Positions 23,156-35,760 of a stretch of DNA of 64,000 nucleotides are shown piece after piece. The stretch is taken from positions 23,572,887 through 23,636,886 of the forward strand of contig NC_063152.1 of the NCBI RefSeq assembly GCF_020921035.1, written 5' to 3'. The first letter of the stretch is position 1. The number at the start of each line of letters is the position of its first letter. A model generated the notes under the pieces. That model worked only from the letters and a program-made list of their open reading frames with translations, was not told where the DNA came from and did not search any database. A program made the position numbers and the translations under genes. The DNA is from Rhodamnia argentea (Eukaryota; Streptophyta; Magnoliopsida; Myrtales; Myrtaceae).

Positions 23156-24643
23156 TTACGTGACTCTATTATCTACAGAATGAAAAGGAGGCTTAGAGAA
23201 CTTAGATTCGACACACACTTGGCACTTTTCACTTGGACAATCAAACTTCGGCAATAGTCCCATACTAATTAATTTCTTTATCGACTTATAGTTAACGTGT
23301 CCTAGTCTAGCATGCCAAATATTAGGAGACTCAAGCATATAAGTAGAAGCGACTTTATTCATATCATCTTTGGTTACAACGGTCATTACATTCAACTTGA
23401 ACAAACCATCACTCAGATAACCCTTTCCTACATACATCTCATTTTTGGAGAGTACAAACTTGTCGGATACAAACACCAATTTGAAGCCATTCTTGCTAAG
23501 GAGAGATCCGGACACTAAATTCTTGCGAACATCTGGCACATGAAGAACATTATTCGGTGTCACAATTTTCCCGGATGTCATCTTCAGAGCAATCTTTCCA
23601 ACACCTTCAACTTTAGAGGTCGATGAATTACCCATATAGAGTTTTTCATCACCCCCTACGGTTGTGTAGGACGAGAACATCGTTTTGTTTGCACAGATAT
23701 GACGAGTTGCTCCGGTATCAATCCACCACTCCTTGGGGTTTCCCACCATATTACACTCGGATATCATAGCGATCTGATTGATATCATCAACACCATTAGA
23801 AATCTCTTCCACCACATTTGCACGAGTTTTCTGCCTTTTCTTGGCTCTGCAGTCTTTGGCTCGATGTCCGGACTTTCCACAGTTAAAGCATTTGCCAACG
23901 AACTTCTTCGGACCTTGGGTGAATCCCTCTCCGGACTTGCTAGGCTTTTTCCTCTTCTTATTGGGTTTCGATCTTTCTTCAACAACATTGGCCCTTGAGA
24001 CCTCCGGATATACGCCAACCTTCTTCTCGGAAGATTTATTATCTTCCTCTATCCTCAACCGAACAATCAAGTCTTCAAGTGACAATTCCTTTCTCTTGTG
24101 TTTGAGATAATTCTTAAAATCTCTCCAAGAAGGTGGCAATTTTTCAATAAAAGCGGCCACTTGAAATGATTCACTTAGAGTCATTCCTTGAGCATGAATA
24201 TCATGCATAATCACTTGAAGTTCTTGAACCTGACTTAAGATTGTCTTTGAATCGACCATCTTGAAGTCTAGAAATTTGCCAACAATGAATTTCTTCAATC
24301 CGACATCTTCGGTTTTGTATTTCTTGTCTAGACTATCCCATAACTCCTTAGCCGTTTTCAAGGGACTATAGACGTTATAGAGAGTATTATCTAGACCGTT
24401 GAGGACATAGTTACGACACGGGAAGTCGGAATGCTTCCATGCATCCACAGCAGCAACCTTTTCTTTATTTGTCTCTCCAACGTCCAATTTAGGACCATCC
24501 TCATTGAGGAATCTTGCCAAGTTCAAGGTTGTGAGATAGAACAACATCTTTTGTTGCCATCTCTTGAAATCAGACCCATTGAACTTCTCCGGCTTTTCTC
24601 CATGATTCGGAATAGGAGTAATCGGAGTCGAAGTCGAAGCCAT
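23156..24643 (-). pseudogene. Copia gag-protease-integrase N-terminal frame (truncated)
   Basis: A 495-codon frame from the ATG at 24643 to a premature stop at 23156. It holds a UBN2/Retrotran_gag_2-type Gag (KFNGSDFKRWQQKMLFYL near the N-terminus), a CCHC zinc knuckle (CFNCGKSGHRAKDC), an aspartic protease motif (WWIDTGATRHIC) and the GAG-pre-integrase zinc segment (WHARLGHVNYKSIKKL). The stop lies just before the integrase core in the same frame. The coding region is otherwise continuous, so Gag and protease could still be made if transcribed. Confidence 0.9.
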
Positions 24644-25109
24644 TTCTAAAAAAATATAAAATTTACTAATAAACGACGTAACAAAGAAAACTTGCAATTA
24701 AAAATATGGAGAACAAATTATATCGGAGAACACGTGAGTATATGAGCGACAACAATTCGGGAAAGACAACTATATGAAAGTTGTATTCAACACAAAAGCC
24801 CAACCGAACGCTTTCTTCAAATTGTAAGCATTACACGAAATATACAACCACACAGAATACTTGCAATGCTCAATACAGATTCGGGTAAGCATGAGAAACA
24901 AAATGCTGACGACGTTCACAAAAGAAAAATACGTTTATCTCGAAAAACAACTCTTATAAATGTTACGATTGAAGTTCGAGAATGATCATCATATCAGAAA
25001 ATCAATACACCACTGAACGAACGAAGAACATATTGTTCACAACAAAAAAAATATATACGAACTAAGCGCAAAAACAAGAAGTCCAATACAGAACGATTTG
25101 TCTAAAGAT

Positions 25110-25963
25110 TGTTGTCGTCTAAGTTCGTATAAACAGAAAATAAGATTAAAAGACTAACCTTTAGCCAATGTAAAATGAGTATGCAGAAGATTGATCCGAG
25201 CCCAACGAATGTCGTTGTCTCCTTAAGACAAATTTGTCCCCTCAATTCAGAAAAATTTCGTACCCGAGGACGTTGGACAATTGTCTCCCGGGATAGAACG
25301 GATCGCGTTCCTCCGAAGCGGTACTTCTTCAAAGGACTCCAACGAACGTAACTTTGCGGGATTATCGCACAAAATGTATGAGGGGAAAACATGTATGCAA
25401 GATTTGGAGGAAACCGAAATGTATGCTCGGGAATAAAGAAAGAAAAACCGTTTCCCAAAATGGCCTATTCGAGGACTATTTATTTTAGAAGAACGAAAAG
25501 TCACGAAGAGTCACGAAGCTTGAATTCGGGCGGTAGTTTTTCATAACCGATCGACTCCTTACTAACAATTGTATTTGTTCGTTATTCTCCGAACAATTGT
25601 AGCTGTTCGTTCACGGACGAATGTCCAGAAATTTCCGAACAATTGCAACTGTTCGTTCCATGACGAAATTTCTAGACAATTACGTTCGGCTATGTGTCAT
25701 TTCGGCAAAAAATAAAAGATTGATGGGCAAAAAATAAAAAATGGAATATAAGAAGCCCGGACGGACGGCGGGGGCAGCGCGCGCGTGTGGACCGAAATCC
25801 ATTTGCGTAGGTCCTCCCTCCTCCACAAAAGTGGGGTGCCCCTTGGGGCCCAAACCCATTTGTGAGGTTCCACTTAATAAACCTATCTCCTATCTACCTC
25901 TCATCCTATGTGGGACTCCCACATTTCCTTCTCATTCACTCTAGAGGGATAAATTCCCCAACA
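25110..25963 (-). repeat. 5' LTR of the copia element
   Basis: An 854-bp direct repeat of 19317-20198, sharing its ends. The minus-strand sequence just downstream (atctttagacaaatcg) does not match the common TGGTATCAGAGC initiator-Met primer site. Confidence 0.93.
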
Positions 25964-25997
25964 AAATTTACATTAAACGAGTTTATAACTTATAATC

Positions 25998-26731
25998 TAG
26001 GGATGTGCAATAGAATTGGATTTACTTGGAACCCGAATCGGACCACCGAAAAGTAGGGTCGGGGAATCGGTTCATGCTCAAACCGATCATGGAACCGGTT
26101 CTAATTTTTGGGAGCCGATTGAAACTGGTTCGGTTCCCAATTTTAGGTGAAGACCCACCTGAATAGGTTTTAGAACCAGTTTTACCTACTGTTTAAAAAA
26201 AAATATCTCGATTCTTTTGCCAACCTTGCAAGTTTCGAAGTGGGCTTCGAGTCTTTTAACTTGCAAGACAAAAAAAAAAGAGATTATTAGTGGATTTTGG
26301 TGGTAGTGAGATAGGAAGAATTGCACGTGTTAATTTAGCGTTTTATAGAATCATTTTTCCTTTTGGTGGATTGTAATTTCTATTATTATATTTTGAATTG
26401 TTGCTTTTGACGAATTATCATTTTTATTGCTTATATCAAGGATTGTTGCTTTTGGCAGATAATGAGTTTTATTATTCCTCTTTTATTTTGGATCATTTCA
26501 TCAATACTCATATTATTTTGATGAAAAAAAGAAAATCAAAAAAAGAAATAAAACAAAAACAGGTTCTCGGGTAGACCTTGAAACATGATCGAAAAAACGG
26601 GGTCGGTTCTAAAATAGGTTTTAAGATAAACAGAGTCAGTTCTCGATTCCAAAAATTGAGAATCGGTTATAACATGATCTGTTTCAAGGTTTAGGTCTTG
26701 ATCCTAACCACCCGACTCATGTTCTCCTCTA
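25998..26731. mobile_element. Non-autonomous hAT-like element next to ALG8
   Basis: A 734-bp element with short imperfect terminal inverted repeats (TAGGGATGTGCAAT at the left, ATGTTCTCCTCTA at the right). It is flanked by a perfect 8-bp target duplication TTATAATC at 25990-25997 and 26732-26739. Eight-bp duplications are typical of hAT transposons. The ends carry 'gaaccggtt/aaaccgat' type repeats common in plant hAT MITEs. No transposase frame. It lies 30 bp from the copia element on one side and 155 bp from the ALG8 start codon on the other. Confidence 0.8.
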
Positions 26732-26886
26732 TTATAATCTAAAGCAAAATCCAATATTATATTTTTTTTTATAAAATTCCAAGTTTTCTTTTGGCCATTT
26801 TCCAAACCACTTCTCCATGAGCTGCTTCTTCTGTACACCAGACTCGACCTAGACTGTCGCCGGCGATCCACAAGTTCAACACCCCC

Positions 26887-29854
26887 ATGACGAATACCCC
26901 GCCGCCGCCCATCTCGGAGCTCCGGTGGCACGTAGCCGTCGCCACCTGCCTCAAGCTCCTCTTGATCCCCTCCTACCGCAGCACCGACTTCGAGGTCCAC
27001 CGCCACTGGCTCGCCCTCACACACTCCCTCCCCCTCTCCCGCTGGTACACCGACGAGACCAGCCCCTGGACCCTCGATTACCCTCCCTTCTTCGCCTTCT
27101 TCGAGCTCCTCCTCTCTTACGCCGCCCGCGCCGTCGACCCGGTCATCGTCCACCTCCATCGTGGCCTCAACTACCGTTCCGACTCCGTCGTCCTCTTCCA
27201 GAGGATCACCGTGATCGCCGCCGATTCGTGCCTCTTTTACGCGGTGTACCGCCTGACTAGGAAATGCGAGCCGCGTAAGGGGAGATTGATCTGGGCCTTG
27301 GTGATCTGGTCGCCGATGCTGCTGATCGTGGACCACGTGCATTTTCAGTATAATGGGTTCTTGCTGGGGATTTTGCTGCTGTCGATTTCGTACTTGAGCG
27401 AAGGGAAGGACTTAGCGGGTGGTTGTTTGTTCGCGATATTGTTGTGCTTTAAGCACTTGTTTGCTGTGGCTGCGCCGGTTTACTTTGTATACCTGTTGAG
27501 GCGGTGCTTCCGAGGCACGTTTGCGAGAGGCTTTGGTTTGCTTTCGGCTCTAGGGGTGGCGGTCATCACGATTTTTGCGGCAGCTTATGGTCCATTCATT
27601 TACCATGGCCAGGTTAGTGCCTGACCTGATTTCCAAAATGCTGAAGTTGTTGTGCAATGCTACTTTATTTCTGTTTTTTATTTGGGGGCAACTTCTCGTG
27701 CAATGTGGAATCGCAGAGATCACTAGCTAATTATGTGAACTGTCAGATGGTTTCTTCATTTATTGGAATGGTGCAATTGGTGTAAGATTATAATTTAGAG
27801 GTGATGGCTCTTAGGTGATGTTGCTGCTGTGGGCTATTCATTTAGTGGAAAGGACAGGTCCTCTGAGGAGTTTTCGGATGAAGGCCATTTTATTTCCGTT
27901 TTGAGTGTTATATTGGCTTTTACTTGGTGTTCTGGTCATGAAAGTTCATAATTTCGCCTTTTCTGGCAGTGGAACATGGAGTTCTCTTGAGTTTGCGTTT
28001 GAATATTGACATAGGAAAATGGAGAACTTATCCAGAAAGTCGGGACTATGTTTCGCAGCAACTGCTGTTTTATCTAGAAAAATCTAAGGGATACAGGAAT
28101 GCGGCAATGTTGGGTTCTCAGGGTCATTTGAGCCTGATTGTAGAGCACCTATCATTCTTTTAAGTTTTAACATGTCTATGGGGCTTGTGTTTGGTACCTA
28201 TCATTCCTAGAAGTTACGGTGACAAGATCTACTTGTGTGTTAGGATTTGTAATACACCTTAAAACGGAACCTTTTCTCTTCCACCTGTGGTTACTGCAAT
28301 ATCTGGTTGCCGATGCAGCTATGTTTTCCAGTTCATGATGTTACAAGCACAGTTGCTCCCAAGATTCCTTATGGAAAAGCTTGGAAGCTTACTTATGCAT
28401 AGCTTGCTTATGGTTTAGATTATAGTAAATTATATTGCGGACACTGTGCTGACTGAAGCTTGCTTATGCAGACTTAAAGCTTGCTTTTATGTCTGGCAAA
28501 TATGTTCTTAGAATAGTCAGGATAGAATCATTTATCCATTCAATGTAGGAGCCTCCTCTTTTGTGTCAACTTTAACTCCACGGATGATCTCTTGGGCAGA
28601 CGCTACATGCATGTGGCCTGTGTAATCTGCTTTAAGACAGGCCTTCTATCACATCTTCCTAAAGCTTATTTTGTATCATTCGATCCTTCTTGGAGAATCT
28701 AGATAGCTTTTATTGAATATGTGCTTTTCACCAGCCGATTTTATGGGTGCCACTCATATTTGACAACTGATTTTGTGCTTGTGTTTGTTAATGCAGTTGA
28801 TTAGTGCATAAGTATTGAACTCTATCTGTGCAGATGCAACAAGTCATTCGCCGTATGTTTCCATTTGGCAGGGGGCTTTGTCATGCTTACTGGGCACCAA
28901 ATTTTTGGGTTTTCTACATCGTAATGGACAAGGTGCTGTCTTTTGTGCTAAGAAGATTGGGGTTTGACATTCAAATGCCTGCAGTGTCGTTCACTGGTGG
29001 GCTCGTGGGAAATTCATCGCCTTTTGCTGTACTTCCACAGGTAATTTCATTAAATTTGCAATTAATCTGGCACTTAAGGCTCTGCCAAACTGATGACTCA
29101 TGTATAGTCAAGGAGGAGTTGATTAAGTTGCTTTGTCGATTTGTATTTTCCTGGTAATGTTCTAAGCAGTTCAACTGATTTCTTATTTTCTCCAAAGAAA
29201 CATATTATGGCAGAGGGTTGACCAAATTTCATATTCTTAATTCCATGTCTCCCACATTTTTACACTTGGGAAATGCAATTTTTGACAAAAAAAAAAGATG
29301 CATTTAGCACACATTGTGGGGACCAGAGTCATTGATCTTTTGAGTTTTCAGATGACCAGTAATTTCCCTGTAGCATTGCCATCTGATGTTGCATATATAT
29401 GTTAACTACAGATCACCCCCTTGACAACCTTTATCATGGTTCTGCTAGCCTTATCTCCTTGTCTTATCAAGGCCTGGAGAAACCCCCAACCAAAGAACGC
29501 TGCAAGATGGATAGCATATGCCTACACAAGCGGATTCCTGTTTGGGTGGCATGTTCATGAAAAAGCATCTCTCCATTTTGTCATCCCCCTAGCACTCACT
29601 GCTGTACAAAGTCTGGGAGACGCAAAGCATTATTTCTGGCTATCAATAGGTATGCTCTTCAGGATTCTTTTGGCATTGCCTAATCAAGTTATTCAGCTTA
29701 TGTCCAATCTTGTAAATTCTTCTTTGCTACCACGCTCATCGTATAATGTGCTTGTTGCTCGTTGCTATAATAGCCTTATTTGGTTTGATGAGTTACATTG
29801 AAAAGCTCGTTGCTATAATAGCCTTATTTGGTTTGATGAGTTAAATTTCAGTTT

Positions 29855-29895
<41 letters not shown>

Positions 29896-31114
29896 AAGGA
29901 AGGAAAAGGAAAATTCCAGATTTTGTCAAAATCCCCTCTTTGGTTGTCTTATTGCCTAAAGGCATGGTGTAAATCAAGTTCTGAATCAACTATCGATCGT
30001 GGAGCCAAGTGTGTCTGGTGTGCTATTCCACATTCTGGCCATTTAATTGCTTATTCTGTTGAAGAAGAAGAGGAAAGGCAGTGGAATAATAAAAGGAAAA
30101 ATTAAAATGAGGGGCATTGAGAGACTTTCCTGGCTAGTGTTCGTATGGTCTCTTTAATATTCTTAGATTATGCATAATTTACATACATTTCTACATACAT
30201 ATACATACTTTTTAATGTGCATATTTTGATCCCCGACCAAACAAAATGTGCATATTTTGATGATTCAGAGCTGGATCATATCATCCCAAGAAAGTTTGTT
30301 AGAACACGAACCAGATTGTTGGACAGTAAATCCGTGCACTGTGATACATGTTTCTACTTATTTCCAGTTTAACCTAAATGGGTCAATACTGTTATTATGT
30401 CAATTTCGCTTTAATCATGCTTATGCAGTGTTAGTGTTGCGTTCCATTGAATAATTTCTATTAGTCATGACATGTACTATCTGTTTTTTTTTTTTTTTTT
30501 TTGGGTCAGATGTACTATCCGGTTGAGTTGTTCTATTGTCTTTGAGTTTGCGAGCCCTTACATATTCGTTTTCTTGATTCTGCATCACTTGCGAATAATC
30601 AAATACTTTTTGATGTCGACAAAGGATAGACGTATCTAATGTCTTTTATGAATTAGCCAAACCTCTCAAATGCCTTGTTCTAACAGTCTTGTGTCTTTGC
30701 CATGCAGTATCCTGCTATTCGCTCTTCCCGCTTCTCTATGAAGCCCAAGAGTATCCCATAAAAGTGTTGCTGCTGCTACTGCATTGCGTGGCGATGTTCC
30801 TTGGCTTCTCTGCGCTATTCAATGGGAGTGCAAGAGCAAAAGCAACTGCTCCTGAGTCTAGAAAAGGAGATCAATCCGGAGAGAAGAGAAGCTCGAGTCT
30901 GGCCAAGGGAGGAGGTTTTACCATTGGTTGGATCACAAGGTGTTATTTGTTCGGTATTTTACTCGTCGAGTTATGGGGTCAGTTCTTGCATCCTTACATT
31001 CTCGGCAATAAGCTTCCTTTTGTGCCCCTGATGATGATATCCGTATATTGTGCATTCGGCATCATGTACTCATGGATTTGGCAACTGAGATCGATTGTGA
31101 GATGTTCTAGTTGA
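26887..31114 (+). CDS. ALG8: ALG8-type dolichyl-P-Glc:Glc1Man9GlcNAc2-PP-dolichol glucosyltransferase (four exons)
   Basis: Adds the second glucose to the lipid-linked N-glycan precursor in the ER lumen. Family GT57 (ALG6/ALG8). Exons: 26887-27612, 28834-29040, 29412-29649 and 30708-31114, all with GT/AG borders; phases 0, 0 and 1. Total 525 aa, close to the ~506 aa of the Arabidopsis protein. Early hydrophobic segments are followed by the conserved luminal 'WTLDYPPF' (residues 61-68) and 'HFQYNG' (152-157). Exon 2 has 'MFPFGRGLCHAYWAPNFW' and exon 3 'GFLFGWHVHEKA', both strong ALG6/ALG8 signatures. The 'HRHWLALTHSLP' start and 'HFQYNGFL' favour ALG8 over ALG6. Codon use in exon 1 is very GC-rich, unlike later exons, which is common for plant first exons. 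A hAT-like element ends 155 bp before the ATG. Confidence 0.95.
27613..28833 (+). other. ALG8 intron 1
   Basis: A 1.2-kb intron with the pyrimidine-rich acceptor 'ctatctgtgcag'. T-rich as plant introns usually are. Open frames inside (for example 27969-28163) are not conserved coding sequence. Confidence 0.85.
29757..29843. repeat. 39-bp direct duplication in ALG8 intron 3
   Basis: 'gctcgttgctataatagcc' and its continuation occurs at 29757-29795 and again, identical over 39 bp, at 29805-29843, a period of 48 bp. A fresh tandem duplication. Confidence 0.9.
29859..29892. repeat. (TG)n microsatellite in ALG8 intron 3
   Basis: About 17 TG dinucleotides 16 bp downstream of the 39-bp duplication. 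Confidence 0.95.
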
Positions 31115-32163
31115 TAGCACTAATTCTTCCAAATTTGGTGTTTCTCTATCTTGAGGAACTCTCTGTTGTATTGATCTAATAGTTTGACTCCCAATTGAAT
31201 GAGAATGGAAAAGCTGTTTTGCCACATCCTTAATCCATTTGACTGGATTAAAAGCTTGGTAGTCCTTCAAGGGATGAATCAGCAAACAAAACCACCACCT
31301 TGATTTGTGGTTTCATTGTCTGTTAGAAAGTCAGTAACTTCTCTATGAAGTTGCTTGTGAATGGTGAACATGACATGATGTTATTCTGTTCTAAGAAAAT
31401 TATTCAAGAAATTGGCTAATCAAAAGATTGCTGTTTTTTTTTTTTTTCATTTGTCTTGTTTCTTCACATTAGTTATAGGAGAAATCCATTAGTCGTAAGT
31501 TCGACGATAAATATAAGCAAGTAAGACATCATTATTGGTGATTATGCGGTTGAATAATTGGTAAAATATTTCTTAAGGACAGGCTCCAGAAAACATCGGA
31601 ATCTCGATGAGCACGACCTGGGGCAATTAACTTGGATTCTTCAATTTTGGACTGTGTATTAACCATTCAACTCGTGAAATAGATCCAGATCATCTCTTCG
31701 CGGATTTCTTCCTTTGCAGAGAAGAGCTTAAGTTTGGAGTGAAGCAGAAGCATAATCAGACCAAATACTAGCTGCATAGAGTGTGATTCAAATCTCCTCT
31801 TTTGAGTCCATTTAAAGACAAACAACCCTAATGGCTGGATTAACTTAATCCGAACTTAACAGAAAAATTTGTGAAAGTTTCTGAAACAGGAGACATGGCC
31901 CTGTTTCTGTTCCTTTCTGAGAGAGAGAGGACATGATAGAACTCCAACTCGATCAAAGGAAGAAATGTCAAAAAGCTGATGCACGCTCCAACCCAAGAAC
32001 ACATGTACTTTATCAAGTGACATAAAACATACACGTTCACCAACAAAGAACAGAAACAGAGGTCGTGCATTGCAGGAGCACGCCAAGAGTAAAAAGAAAG
32101 GAAGAGAGGACTCTGTGAGAGAGAGACTGCACCGGCCATTCCACCTTGCTATCACCTGATGCC

Positions 32164-32164
<1 letters not shown>

Positions 32165-32195
<31 letters not shown>

Positions 32196-32196
32196 G
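32165..32196. repeat. (CT)n microsatellite
   Basis: CT run with one or two interruptions, in intergenic sequence. Confidence 0.85.
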
Positions 32197-33987
32197 TGGG
32201 TGAGTCATTCATGACATTTTGTGCAAGACAGTCTCAGTGTCTGCAAATGTTGTCTTCCTTGGACAGAGAAAGCAATTATGCTTCACCTGTTCCTTGGTAC
32301 ACTGTATTTAATCCCCAAAGGCCCTCTCTGACTCCTTCAAAAGGTTTACAGTTAGCATTTTCTAATTTTTAATTTTTTTTCTTTTTTGTATTTTCTGAGT
32401 ATGAACTTCATTTGTTCTAGATAACCTTTCCATTATCAATTTGCCAGAGCTCTCTGGATGACCCACATAACATGGAGATGAAACTCTCGAGGACCACCGA
32501 AGCGATGATATCGAGAACGATTTTCTTCTGTTGTGGTGTTTTTGTACGAGTGAAAGAAGTTTTTGTGAATCAATTTTTTCGGACTTTTGCGCGTTTTGTT
32601 TGTTGAAAATGATGAGCCGTCGGAAAATCATTTACGATCAAAGAAAATATACATGCTTAAAAATTTTAAAAAAATGAATTACTTAATCTAAAAAAGGGAA
32701 AATCATTTTCTCGAAGAATTATTTCTCACAAAGTATTTTCCTTTACCATGCACTTTTCTCCAAAACAAACACATCTTGATTGTACCTTTCCTTCTCAATG
32801 ATCAACATGTCGACAGGTATTTATTAAATGCATCATCAGAAAAAGTTAGTATCCGGAAAATCGAAAGTTTTTCTTTTTTTGATTTATGAACAAGTGCTCC
32901 GAGAATACCCATTAATAAAATCCTTAAATCTTATTTACCCTCGTCCCATCACTTAAAGACAAACACATCATAATTCGAAGTATCTTTCCACAATATATCG
33001 TAACGAGTCATTTACACATTATCACGTTCTATCAAAATTCTTTTTAAATACCAATTACAACAATCTTGAAACTCCTATTCACTCTTATCCAACCAAACGA
33101 AGACAACACATCAAAATTCGATATATCTCGTCGAAATACATCTTCTTCTTTGTGTTATGATCTCTCCGATAACAAGTGCAAACCCTAGATGCCAAAGTCA
33201 AAGCAGGGTTTGGGGTCAACGCAATAATATAGTACCTCGAGCATAGGGCGTGCTCCATATGTGCATGCGATTTGCAACCCTAGAGCTGGAAATCATGTGG
33301 GCATGCGATAATAACGCAAATTAAGATTTATAAAGTAGAGATAATGAGGCTGTCGTGCATATTCCATCTTTATTTTTAAAAAAATTGCGATTTATCTTTG
33401 TGGCTTCGGTAAGACATTATGGTACTTATGTGGGACAAAAATCATTCTCTTTGATCATAAAGAAAGCATAACATTATCCTCATCATTCAGCAAGTACAGC
33501 TATGTATGTTTTAAATATATATAATAAAAAAAAGGTTTGACTTTTGGAAGCTTTAGGAGGTGGGTTTGACCGTCTTATTCCCTGAAAGTTTTGTTTTTGC
33601 GCATGTCTGTAACTCTCAAGTAGCCTGGCATTATAAAACTATGCATTATAACCCAATCCTGGACTTCAATTATTCGTTGCATAATTACATGAACATCCAA
33701 TTCATATTAGGGCACTTTCCTTTCACTAAGTGTGTGTGTCTATATATATATATATATATTCTTGATAGGAGGGTCCATCGGATTGTTTCAAAATCTCTAA
33801 AGTTCTAGGTGAAAAATAATAGATTCAAATGAAAGGAGCCTGGAATTTGTTGAATCCAATGCATGTTTGGTCATATGTAGGAAAGAAGAGCATAGGAGAA
33901 GACTTGTGTCTTCTAACTTTGAATATTATGTTACAATCTATGCGCGATCCGTTACTTAAAAAAAAGAACAGTTGTTAGAGAAGTAGT

Positions 33988-34031
33988 AATAGTAGTAGTA
34001 GTAGTAGTAGTTGTTGTTGTTGTTGTTGTTA
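33988..34031. repeat. Compound trinucleotide microsatellite (GTA)n(GTT)n
   Basis: A run of GTA triplets passes directly into GTT triplets. Confidence 0.9.
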
Positions 34032-35514
34032 ATGTGGTGTATCGGAATCCTTCTTTATAAGAATAGATGAGTTCTTATTGGTATTTTATATGTATAGAAC
34101 ACTTCGAATCTCGTCTAAAAACCTATATGCTTGCAAAGTCACAAAGACATAGTCCCAAATTATTTTATATCGCGTGGAAAATTTAATTGGTAAGAAATAT
34201 TGCCATAACAATTACTTATAGATGTTTTCATTGATGATGAAAATATTTTTCATTAATTCATTTGTATAGGCAATATGAGTTATCTCTTTTAGATAAATGT
34301 TTTCCAAACCGTTGATTTTTTTTTGGAATGATCATACACACCCTTAACTGAAAGTTTCTTCGTGACCATTCAACGTTTTACCATTATTGCCTTTGCCAGA
34401 GGGTACAACGGCGAGTGGCGGCAGCGACAACGAGGTGTTGGTGTGACTGCTCATGATTTTCTAGGCTAATTCTCTAGAAAAGCACCAACTTCAGGTTCGG
34501 TGACGATTATGGCCGGAACTAATTTTTGTCTCGGAAAAAATCATCAACTTTAACTCGAGTCCCAAATCCGGCCCCCCTTAACTTAGAACAAATAGTTGTC
34601 CAACGTGGCAATTCCAAGTTGTCAATAAATCCACGTAGCTTGCCGACGTGGATTTAAAGCACTATTCATATCTTCTTAGCGCGAAATCCCAAGTTGTTCG
34701 TCCCCTTCACCTCAGTGAGACAACGAATCTGCCAAGCTCAAGACTAGAGCCTTTTATTTATTTATTTTTTTTTTGGAACAAGCCCCACCCCCCGAAGCTT
34801 CAAAACAGTAAGGCAAGGTTTTTTTCAAAGATATTATTTTGAGGAAATTGTTGCTAAGCGCCGATGATGCTGTGGCCACATCGATGATGAACAGTGACAT
34901 AAGTGAAAAAAAAAAAAAAAAGACAAGGAGAAAACTTGGCTTATTATTTCGAAACTTTAGGGGAGGGCTTGGGCTTGCATCCAAAAAAAAACCTCTAGTC
35001 TTGAGGTTGGTGAATCTCGTCATAGCATCTCCATATTTCTGGGAAACGAGACAAAGTTGAGACTACAATGAGAGAGAGAGAGAACTAAAAAGAGATTTTG
35101 AGAGGACAACAATGTGTTTGCCCCTAGAGATGTTTGTACTTATGGAGGGAGAGAGACAGGTCCATCATGTGATGTACAGACATTGAGACTGAGGACGGTC
35201 CCTTTGGCACATTGCGTGAACTCTTGTTTTTCACTTTTTTTTCTTGTAGTTTCCTGCTAATTACCTAGTGGAAAATGATGTCTTAATTGACTCTAATACT
35301 TAAAGACCGGAGCCTTCCGTGCGTGTCTTGGATCAGCCATAACACAATGTGAATTTCAATTTTTCTGCATCGTTGGGAGAAAGGGGATTTTATGATCCAT
35401 GTGCTTTTTAGCTCGCGTCTTGAACTGGCCAATGAGATTAGTGTTCTTGAGACGAGGATTTACTTATTTAAGGTGAGCTTACTTGAATGGACGCGTAAAA
35501 AAAAAAAATTAGGG

Positions 35515-35760
35515 TTGGTATCATGGAAGAACTCCAAATCGGTACACATGATAAATTTACCCTCAAACTAATTTTTAGGTAGCCAAAAATTTTAAACTTG
35601 TGCACATGTAACAAATTTATTCAAAACTAATTTTTAGGTCACCAAGAACCCCAAATCGGTGAACGCGCGACATGTTTACCCTCTATTAGCTTTCGTCAAT
35701 TTTGCCGTGAAATTGCTGAAATGGACGACATGTGATAATAAGTAAGTTGACCCGACAAGT
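35515..35760. repeat. Half foldback repeat related to 225-715
   Basis: Sub-repeats such as 'ccaaatcggtacacatgata' and 'aatttattcaaaactaattt' match the left half of the foldback element at 225-715. The inverted half is missing. Confidence 0.5.

Larger units (their letters stand above)
19312..25968 (-). mobile_element. Full-length Ty1-copia LTR retrotransposon with degraded gag-pol
   Basis: The element spans 19317-25963 and is flanked by a perfect 5-bp target duplication AAATT (19312-19316 and 25964-25968). It is transcribed on the minus strand: 5' LTR at 25110-25963, gag-protease-integrase-RT-RNase H in Ty1-copia order, 3' LTR at 19317-20198. The LTRs start TGTT and end AACA. A purine-rich tract (gtgggggat) precedes the 3' LTR. 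Gag opens near 24643. The reading frame is interrupted by several in-frame stops and frameshifts, so this copy cannot make its own proteins. The region between RNase H (20752) and the 3' LTR is about 550 bp without coding capacity. Confidence 0.95.

Noticed and set aside
26704..27342. 212-codon minus-strand frame opposite ALG8 exon 1
   Set aside because: It is antisense to a GC-rich exon with clear ALG8 signatures and has no family resemblance.
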